The position numbers and the translations under genes were made by a program. Under the pieces are notes generated by a model, which did not search any database, was not told where the DNA came from, and saw nothing but the letters and a program-made list of their open reading frames with translations. This document shows positions 6,080-12,052 of a stretch of DNA of 14,437 nt, in pieces; within the stretch, counting starts at the first letter, position 1, and the number at the start of each line of letters is the position of its first letter. Source of the DNA: QHWK01 sp035315685 (lineage in GTDB: Bacteria; Acidobacteriota; Vicinamibacteria; Vicinamibacterales; CAVVIG01); assembly GCA_035315685.1 (NCBI GenBank), contig DATFXR010000010.1, positions 1 to 14,437 on the forward strand. Direction: 5' to 3'.

Positions 6080-7147
6080 ATGAGATCGACCGGTCTGTCC
6101 ACTGCGATCGCCGCCACTGCGCTCACGGCCTTTCTGGCGACGCCCGCTGGCGCGCAGTGGCTCCACTACCCAACTCCGGGAACCCCGCGTCTCGCCGACG
6201 GCACGCCGAATCTTTCCGCGCCCGCGCCGCGAACCGCGGACGGCAAGCCGGATCTCTCCGGCATCTGGCGAGGCGCCGGCCCGCTCTATCGCTTCAACAT
6301 TGCTGAGGACCTCAAGACGGAGGACGTTCAGCCGTGGGCGGAGGCGCTCTTTCTGCAGCGCGTGCGCGACTCGCGCAAGGACAGTCCGCTCACACGATGC
6401 CTGCCCGTCAGCGTGCCGTTCCACAATTTCTTCAACCTGACGCAGATCGTGCAGACGCCGGGCTTCATCGTGATCCTGTACGAATCGCCGAACAGCCCGC
6501 GTCGCATCGTCTTCACCGACGGCCGCGAGCTCCCCACAGATCCGAACCCGACATGGCTGGGATACTCGGTTGGGCGATGGGAGGGCGACACGCTCGTCGT
6601 GACGACCGCGGGATTCAACGACAAAGCGTGGCTCGACAGCGGCGGACATCCGCAGACCGAATCGCTTCGCCTGACGGAGCGCATGCACCGTCGCGACTTC
6701 GGCCACATGGATCTCGAGATGATTCTCGACGATCCGAAAGTGTTCACCAGGCCGGTCACGATCAAACGCGAGCGGCTGCTGGCTCCGGATACCGAGCTCC
6801 TGGAAGACGTCTGCGAGAACGAGCTGGACAGGGCACATCTCTCGGGCGACACGGGGATCCGATTGAGCCCGGCATTGCTCGCGACGTATGCGGGCACCTA
6901 CGAGCTGCCGTCAGGACGCGACGTCGTCGTCACGGTCACCGGCGACCTGCTGTTCGTGCGCGGCTTGAACGAACCGAAACTTCCGCTGCTCGTGCAGTCG
7001 GAAACTCAGTTCATGTCCACCGCGAATCCGACCGGCTTCGAGTTCATCAAGGACGCACAGGGTCGCGTCACGCATCTGATGGTGCGCGGAGCGGCTGGAG
7101 ATCAGAAGGCGGTGCGCAAGGGCGCCGCTCCGCCCGAGCGACGGTGA
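6080..7147 (+). CDS. Secreted protein with DUF3471-like C-terminus
   Basis: 355 residues. The start at 6080 is chosen because AGGAGG (6070-6075) precedes it and it opens a clean signal peptide (hydrophobic ATALTAFLATPAGA, cleavage likely before QWLHYP); an upstream ATG at 6011 would place extra non-signal residues first. The mature protein has RLADGTPNLSAP and TADGKPDLSGIWRG, a repeat-like motif common in secreted Acidobacteriota proteins. Next comes a conserved middle with LPVSVPFHNFFNLTQIVQTPG, LYESPNSPRRIVFTDGR and VGRWEGDTLVVTTAGFND. A C-terminal part from about residue 274 (LSPALLATYAGTYELPSG) resembles DUF3471. The domain's function is unknown; it is often attached to beta-lactamase-like proteins, but no catalytic Ser-x-x-Lys is seen here. 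Likely a periplasmic or surface protein transcribed from its own promoter. Confidence 0.8.
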   Translation: MRSTGLSTAIAATALTAFLATPAGAQWLHYPTPGTPRLADGTPNLSAPAPRTADGKPDLSGIWRGAGPLYRFNIAEDLKTEDVQPWAEALFLQRVRDSRKDSPLTRCLPVSVPFHNFFNLTQIVQTPGFIVILYESPNSPRRIVFTDGRELPTDPNPTWLGYSVGRWEGDTLVVTTAGFNDKAWLDSGGHPQTESLRLTERMHRRDFGHMDLEMILDDPKVFTRPVTIKRERLLAPDTELLEDVCENELDRAHLSGDTGIRLSPALLATYAGTYELPSGRDVVVTVTGDLLFVRGLNEPKLPLLVQSETQFMSTANPTGFEFIKDAQGRVTHLMVRGAAGDQKAVRKGAAPPERR

Positions 7148-7295
7148 TCGATCAGGTTGCCCGCTGCGCGGGAGCGCAACGACCTTCATCAGCTGGCCGC
7201 AGATCCCGTCTGGCTGCAAGCCGCCGGCGATGCGCTGAGGAAATTGGTTGAGGAGGAAGGCGGTAACCTTCCCCACTAATATGATCCGATAATGC

Positions 7296-7326
7296 CGGGC
7301 GAAGTTCAAGACTGTTTCTTCGCCCG
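7296..7326. repeat. 9-bp perfect inverted repeat (stem-loop) before the DUF6178 gene
   Basis: CGGGCGAAG (7296-7304) and CTTCGCCCG (7318-7326) are exact reverse complements around a 13-base loop, ending 24 bases before the ATG at 7351. There is no T-run after it, so a simple terminator is unlikely. It could be an operator or a leader stem that affects translation. The 203-base gap it lies in also holds a perfect CCCGC/GCGGG hairpin (7160-7172) and a short open frame (7157-7279). Confidence 0.55.
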
Positions 7327-7350
7327 CGTCGCCCGTATCATCGGCGGCTC

Positions 7351-8979
7351 ATGTCGAAGCACGCCGATCCTCGCCGTCTCGACAGACAGCCCCCCGAGTC
7401 GACCAGCGCGCTGGCGCGCCTGATCGACACGCCGTACCTCGCGGAGGTCGTCTCGCGCCTCACACCCGAGGTCCTGCACCAGGTCATCCGGCACCACGGC
7501 CTCGACGCCTGTGGCGCGCTCGTCGCAGCGGCGACGCCGCAGCAAGTCACGGCCATCCTCGATCTCGATCTGTGGCGCCCGACAGCCGCGGGTGGCTCTG
7601 AGCAGTTCGATGCCGCGCGCTTCGGTGCATGGCTCGAAGCGCTGATGGAAGAGGGCGAAGCCGTCGCCGTGCGCGTGATCGCGGAGATGGACGAGAGCCT
7701 CGCGGTCGCCGGGCTCTCACGCTACGTGCGCGTGTTCGACCCCGGGGTCTTCGAGCCGGCCTTCTCGAGCGACGACGAGCGCGAGTGGAATGGCCCACAG
7801 GCGTCCGACGACTGTGAGTGCGAAATCGGCGGCTACCTGATTCGCGCGCGCACCGCAGATGCGTGGGATGCCATCGTCGGCCTGCTCATCACGCTCAGCG
7901 CGGAGCGCCCTCGCGCATTCCATGCGCTGATGTGTGGCTGCCGGGATTTGTCCAACTCGACGCCGGAGGAGGACGGCCTCGACGATCTGCTGCTGGCGCC
8001 GGAGCAGGCACTGCACGACCTCGCACTCGAGCGCGAACAGCGGCGCACGCAGCAGGGCTACGTGTCGGCAGAAGACGCGCATGCATTTCTCCGGACGGCG
8101 CGGCAGCCGGCACGCCGCGAACTGGCGCTGTCGATGAATCCGATCGCCGTCGCGTATTTCCGCGATCTGAACCAGGCGATCGCTGCAACGGACGAACCGG
8201 CGCCGCGCGAAGATCGGCCCGCCGCCGCAGCGGTGCCGGACGCCGAGCTTGCGGCCTCGCTCGACGTGGTCGCCGAAGTGATGGCCGAGGCCGGCATCGC
8301 ATCGGCGCCGCGCGCGCTGCTCGGACCGGGCGAGGCCGCCGCTGCGCGCGTCGCGCCGCTCGAGCCGCTGATGGAGCACGTCCTCGCGGCGCAGCCCACC
8401 GTGTACTTCGCGCGCAATCAGGAGCTGACGTTCCTGGCGAACGCGCTCCTGACCGGTTGCTCGGTGTACACGCGCGCGCTCACGATCCAGGAAGCGTGGG
8501 ACGTAGCGGTCGGCGTCTGCAATCTCGGCCTGGACGGCGCGCCGACGTCAGAGGCATACCTCGTCGAGCACGATCTGATCGCCGCGTTCGAAGCGGGCTG
8601 GCGGCTGCTGCACGAAGAGGTCAGCCTATTCATCACCGATCGCCTGATCGCAACACTCGCGGAACTGCGCACGGTCGACGGCGACGTGCAGCGCGATCTC
8701 GATCGCCTGCGGCGCGAGCTGCAGCGCGAGCGCGGCGCTGGGACTGTGTGGCGCGCGGCGGAGTCGCTCGAGGTGATCGCCATTCTCGACACGCCGGCCT
8801 GGGCGTGCTTGTGCGGGCTGCTGAGCGAGTGTCCGGTCGTCCCCGACGCGCTGGCGGCAATCCTCGACGGCCGCGCCAGCGCCGTGAGCGCGACAGCGTT
8901 CGCCTGCTTCACCACGCGCGCGCAGATCGATCGCGTGCATGAGTTCGGCGGACGGCTGCGCGATCTGGTGCTTCAGTGA
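7351..8979 (+). CDS. DUF6178 family protein
   Basis: 542 residues, cytoplasmic, with no signal peptide or membrane helix. The N-terminal part has LIDTPYLAEVVSRLTPEVLHQVIRH, then ATPQQVTAILDLDLW and FDAARFGAWLEALMEEGEAVAVRVIAEMDE (in sections), which match the layout of DUF6178 proteins (helical, Leu-rich, with a conserved L-D-L-x-x-W). The middle has CRDLSNSTPEEDGLDDLLLAPEQAL and a QGYVSAEDAHAFL motif. After an Ala/Pro-rich linker (about 285-300) the C-terminal half carries YFARNQELTFLANALLTG and an Arg/Asp-rich helix near 465-480. The function of the family is not known; no catalytic motif can be named. The ATG at 7351 has only a weak GGCGG-like site before it; the homologous-looking sequence begins soon after. 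It appears transcribed alone, ending at stem-loops before convergent genes. Confidence 0.78.
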   Translation: MSKHADPRRLDRQPPESTSALARLIDTPYLAEVVSRLTPEVLHQVIRHHGLDACGALVAAATPQQVTAILDLDLWRPTAAGGSEQFDAARFGAWLEALMEEGEAVAVRVIAEMDESLAVAGLSRYVRVFDPGVFEPAFSSDDEREWNGPQASDDCECEIGGYLIRARTADAWDAIVGLLITLSAERPRAFHALMCGCRDLSNSTPEEDGLDDLLLAPEQALHDLALEREQRRTQQGYVSAEDAHAFLRTARQPARRELALSMNPIAVAYFRDLNQAIAATDEPAPREDRPAAAAVPDAELAASLDVVAEVMAEAGIASAPRALLGPGEAAAARVAPLEPLMEHVLAAQPTVYFARNQELTFLANALLTGCSVYTRALTIQEAWDVAVGVCNLGLDGAPTSEAYLVEHDLIAAFEAGWRLLHEEVSLFITDRLIATLAELRTVDGDVQRDLDRLRRELQRERGAGTVWRAAESLEVIAILDTPAWACLCGLLSECPVVPDALAAILDGRASAVSATAFACFTTRAQIDRVHEFGGRLRDLVLQ

Positions 8980-8980
8980 C

Positions 8981-8997
8981 GACGGCTGCACGCCGTC
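8981..8997 (+). terminator. Short stem-loop just after the DUF6178 stop
   Basis: GACGGC (8981-8986) pairs with GCCGTC (8992-8997) around TGCAC, starting two bases after the stop codon. There is no T-run after it, so it is at best part of a rho-independent terminator or an RNA-stabilising 3' stem. Confidence 0.35.
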
Positions 8998-9078
8998 ACC
9001 ATCCAGCAGCCAGCGGTGAAGCGCACCTCGTCCTGTGTGAAAATTCGGCCCAGTGCGGAGCCGACTCTTGCGCCGGTC

Positions 9079-9106
9079 TGGCTGTGGGCCGAAGGACCCA
9101 CAGCCA
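9079..9106. terminator. Stem-loop between convergent genes, possible bidirectional terminator
   Basis: TGGCTGTGGG (9079-9088) and CCCACAGCCA (9097-9106) form a perfect 10-bp stem with an 8-base loop. It lies 100 bases after the rightward DUF6178 gene and 10 bases after the stop of the leftward gene (9116), the right place to stop both transcripts. Flanking T-runs are poor, so termination is inferred from position and stem strength. Confidence 0.5.
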
Positions 9107-9115
9107 TCAACGACC

Positions 9116-9712
9116 CTATTCTTCGTCTCGGGAGGCGACGGGCAGAAACATTGCCGCCTGCTCGTTGCTGCAGGTCGGGCTGCAGCCGCCGTTGAACGAA
9201 CCGATTTGCTTGTCGACGCCGCCCGGAATTGTGACGCCGTGGGTCCGCACGACGAGATGAATTTCGGCCGCCAGACCGTTCCCGTGCTCCAATCCGTGTC
9301 CAAGCTGTACGTCCAATCCCGTTGGAAGCGCGCCAGCGTCGAGATGCGCACTGACGTTGCCGCTGTCGCCCAGTCCCGTCACAAAGCCTGCCGCATAGAA
9401 CACCGAAGCTCGGGCCGCAGGGTTGCTCAGATCATCCGGGCCGCATCCACCGACGCACCCGGACGGATTGTTGAACACGACCCACCACACGGTGTAGGAC
9501 GAGTTCATGTTCAAGCCGCTCGTCGCAATACGCATCTCAACGCGCTGTCTGCTTCTGAAGAGCGTCGCCCCGCCCGGTTTCAGAACCGCCGCATTGCCGA
9601 ACATGAAGATGTTCGCGGTCTGGTAGGTCCGCGAATCGTTGCCGTCCGCGAACGCTGGCGTGGTCGCAAGGCATGCAGCGATCGTGAGTGCACGTAAAGA
9701 TTTGACTCGCAT
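9116..9712 (-). CDS. Small secreted protein of unknown function, paired with the di-heme cytochrome
   Basis: 198 residues. The start at 9712 is supported by AGGAGG (9719-9724, reverse strand) six bases upstream and a signal peptide (MRVKSLRALTIAACLATTPAFA, cleaved before DGND). The mature part has ANIFMFGNAAVLKPGGATLF, YTVWWVVFNNPSGC followed by a four-Gly/Cys stretch GGCGPDDL, RASVFYAAGFVTG, a Leu/Gly region, and AEIHLVVRTHGVTIPGGVDKQI with SFNGGC-P-C near the end. Four cysteines (two in each cluster) suggest disulphides outside the cytoplasm. I recognise the pattern as a recurring family of secreted proteins but cannot give a function. The upstream gene on the same strand ends 50 bases before the start, so the two are probably one transcript. 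The longer frame to 9805 has no support. Confidence 0.78.
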   Translation of the reverse strand: MRVKSLRALTIAACLATTPAFADGNDSRTYQTANIFMFGNAAVLKPGGATLFRSRQRVEMRIATSGLNMNSSYTVWWVVFNNPSGCVGGCGPDDLSNPAARASVFYAAGFVTGLGDSGNVSAHLDAGALPTGLDVQLGHGLEHGNGLAAEIHLVVRTHGVTIPGGVDKQIGSFNGGCSPTCSNEQAAMFLPVASRDEE

Positions 9713-9762
9713 ACTCAGCCTCCTCTCAAACAACGAGTACCGTTGACCGTCGCGGCGTACGT

Positions 9763-11376
9763 TCATCGATCCGAGTCGTCGTTGCGTTCCGCCCGAGGCG
9801 GCCAATGCTTCTTTCTTCCATGCTCATCGACCACGAGGGACCGCGTACCCGGAGGCAGAACCTGAAGCGTCTTCAGGAATTCGATCACGCAGTCCTGCTC
9901 GTACTGACTCAGCGCTTCGAACGCAACCCGGGGCGCCTTGGCCTCGCCGTCGTGCGCCCTGACTGCCTGCCGGAGCGTTGTGAACATCCCGTGGTGAAAG
10001 AACGGCGGCTCGTTGGCGGTGCCCCACAACTTGCGCGTGAGGAACTTTCCGTTCCCGGCAAAGAATGCCGGGGATCCCGCTGGCTGATTCATGTCGAGCG
10101 CCTCGATGTTGGGATCGCCGGGCAGACCGGTGGTGATGTCGTGCAGCTTCAAGTCGGTGTACGCAGGCACCATCACGACGCCATGTGCCGGTTTCAGCCG
10201 TGGGCTCGGTAATTCATCGCTCGCGAGATCGACAGCGAGCGTTGCGGCCTGGCCGACCGCCAGATTGGGTCCCTGTGGCGGTAAGGCCGGATTGAACGGA
10301 TTCGGTTCTGTGAAGATCCACCCCTGGCGGTCGAGCGGCAGCGCCGGAATGTGGCACGTCGCGCAGCCAATCGAGCCAAACCGGTTTTCCCCGACCAGCA
10401 CTGCCGCTTCAATCTCCGGATCGTTTGGAATCACTCGGCCGGGCACGGCCATCGTCGCTTGAAAGATCGATACGGCCGTGACATCGGCGCGGGTCATCTC
10501 GTTCTTGACGCCGTCACCGTCAGGATCCGTATCGAGGCCGAAGCGCTCCGTCGTTTGAATCCCGTGATGATGATTGAAGGCGTTGTTCGAAAATTGCCTG
10601 ATCGAGACGACATTTCCCGCCTGGTGAAAGGGACGGATGATCAGGCTCGGCGGATTCGCGGGGCCGCTTGTCGCGAGGCTCGGTGCGGCGATGCCCTTCA
10701 CGCCGGTTGTGATCCAACGACCGTCCGCCGTGCGGGTGATGACCCCGAACGAGATTCCTTTCGAGACGAGCGGACGCGACGCGCCCGGCGCCGTTGAGTC
10801 CCTGATTGCCTGAAGGTCTTCTGTCATTTGACGCGCGAGCATTTCGATGTACCCGGACCCGAACAGGCCAAGAGTCGCACGCGAGTTCGCGATCGATTGC
10901 AGCCGTGAGGGCGCACCAATCTCGTTCATTTCCCCATGGGTGGGCGTCATGTCGGCAGTGTCGAAGGTCGCGAAATCGAACCGCTGACCGAGAACGAAAA
11001 CGTTCGCGACGATGTCGCCACCGCCGCCAGCGACACCGAACGGAAGGTTGTGACAACCGGCGCACGAATTCGCATCCGGCGCCGAGATACGGTTGAAGTT
11101 TCTCGGAAATTCCAGTGGGCTGGTCGGATCGCTCAGTGTCGCCCCGGTACCCTTGGTGAACGGCCGGCCGCCGCCTTCTTCGATCGTCCACACCGCTGTA
11201 AACAGCCGTTGTCCGTGATCCAACAGATCACGCAACGGGATGGAGAATTCCTCGCCGTCCTGCAGGTGACGCGCGATAGCGACTTCGCGCCCGATAGATG
11301 GCTGGGAATGTACCGTCGAGAGCGCGGCGAGGCAGACGACACCGACAACGCCGAGCGCACGAAGAAACGTTCGCAT
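9763..11376 (-). CDS. Di-heme c-type cytochrome, DHOR (peroxidase-like oxidoreductase) family
   Basis: 537 residues with a signal peptide (MRTFLRALGVVGVVCLAALS, cleavage near HSQ), so it acts in the periplasm. Two heme c sites are visible: CAGCH (105-109) and CATCH (338-342). GEMNEIGAPSRLQSIANS (148-165) and LTRKLWGTANEPPFFHHGMFTTL (446-468, in parts) are typical of the DHOR group, relatives of bacterial cytochrome c peroxidase (MauG/CCP-like). Distal residues cannot be assigned with certainty. A DTDPDGDGVKNE stretch (282-293) looks like a calcium-binding loop, which fits the calcium dependence of this superfamily. The likely role is electron transfer or oxidation with a small periplasmic partner; the substrate is unknown. 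Ribosome site before 11376 is a poly-G. It heads a two-gene operon and diverges from the sigma factor gene. Confidence 0.85.
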   Translation of the reverse strand: MRTFLRALGVVGVVCLAALSTVHSQPSIGREVAIARHLQDGEEFSIPLRDLLDHGQRLFTAVWTIEEGGGRPFTKGTGATLSDPTSPLEFPRNFNRISAPDANSCAGCHNLPFGVAGGGGDIVANVFVLGQRFDFATFDTADMTPTHGEMNEIGAPSRLQSIANSRATLGLFGSGYIEMLARQMTEDLQAIRDSTAPGASRPLVSKGISFGVITRTADGRWITTGVKGIAAPSLATSGPANPPSLIIRPFHQAGNVVSIRQFSNNAFNHHHGIQTTERFGLDTDPDGDGVKNEMTRADVTAVSIFQATMAVPGRVIPNDPEIEAAVLVGENRFGSIGCATCHIPALPLDRQGWIFTEPNPFNPALPPQGPNLAVGQAATLAVDLASDELPSPRLKPAHGVVMVPAYTDLKLHDITTGLPGDPNIEALDMNQPAGSPAFFAGNGKFLTRKLWGTANEPPFFHHGMFTTLRQAVRAHDGEAKAPRVAFEALSQYEQDCVIEFLKTLQVLPPGTRSLVVDEHGRKKHWPPRAERNDDSDR

Positions 11377-11482
11377 ACGCCCCCCGATCTGAATTGGCTG
11401 CCGGTCTGCGCCTGCGTCCCTAGAGGCGGAATCGGGCCGTGAAAACGGACACGATGCGAGGTCCGGTTAAAATGCGGCCATC

Positions 11483-12052
11483 TTGAGGCCGACCCACGAA
11501 GTGACGGGACTGCTCAGAGCCTGGCGCGACGGCGACCAGGCGGCCCTGGAGGCGCTGATGCCGCTCGTCCACGACGAGTTGCGGCGCATCGCCCGCCGGT
11601 GTTTGAACGGCGAACGGGCGAACCACAGCGTGCAGACGACAGAGCTGGTCAACGAAGCCTTTCTCCGGCTGGTCGACGTGCAACAGGTCGACTGGCAGAG
11701 CCGTACGCATTTTCTGGCGTTGTCGGCGCGCTTGATGCGGCGCGTGCTCGTCGACTACGCGCGGGCGCGGGGTGCGGACAAGCGCGGTGGCGGCGCCGTG
11801 CACGTCACCCTCGACGACGCGACGGTCGGCGGCGCGGCGCCGGCCGCGGACGTGGTCCGGCTGGACGATGCCTTGAAGGCCCTCGCCGCCCTCGATGAGC
11901 GCAAGAGCCGCGTCGTCGAGTTGCGGTTCTTCGGCGGGTTGACCGTCGACGAGACGGCCGCGGCGCTCGAGATATCGTCGAAGACCGTGCTGCGGGACTG
12001 GGAGTTCGCGCGGGCGTGGCTGCACCGGGAGGTCGGGGGAGGCCAGGGGTGA
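11483..12052 (+). CDS. ECF sigma factor of the kinase-linked (ECF_STK / Sigma70_ECF) type
   Basis: 189 residues that direct RNA polymerase to special promoters. Region sigma-2 is at about 8-95 (LLRAWRDGDQAALEALMPLV, TTELVNEAFLRL, THFLALSARLMRRVLVDYARAR) and sigma-4 at about 126-183, with the helix-turn-helix LTVDETAAALEISSKTVLRDW. The pattern is that of the TIGR02999/PF07638 group common in Acidobacteriota and Planctomycetes. The start is uncertain: TTG at 11483 keeps the EVTGLLRAW run with a few more residues, and GTG at 11501 is an alternative. A TAAAAT at 11468-11473 could be a -10 box giving a nearly leaderless message. There is no anti-sigma gene; instead the stop overlaps the kinase gene, suggesting control by phosphorylation. 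Confidence 0.85.
   Translation: MRPTHEVTGLLRAWRDGDQAALEALMPLVHDELRRIARRCLNGERANHSVQTTELVNEAFLRLVDVQQVDWQSRTHFLALSARLMRRVLVDYARARGADKRGGGAVHVTLDDATVGGAAPAADVVRLDDALKALAALDERKSRVVELRFFGGLTVDETAAALEISSKTVLRDWEFARAWLHREVGGGQG

Noticed and set aside
6041..6838. 265-residue leftward frame opposite the secreted protein
   Set aside because: Antisense shadow with no domain or ribosome site.
7818..8942. 374-residue frame inside the DUF6178 gene
   Set aside because: Arg-rich shadow frame; the DUF6178 frame has the conserved pattern.
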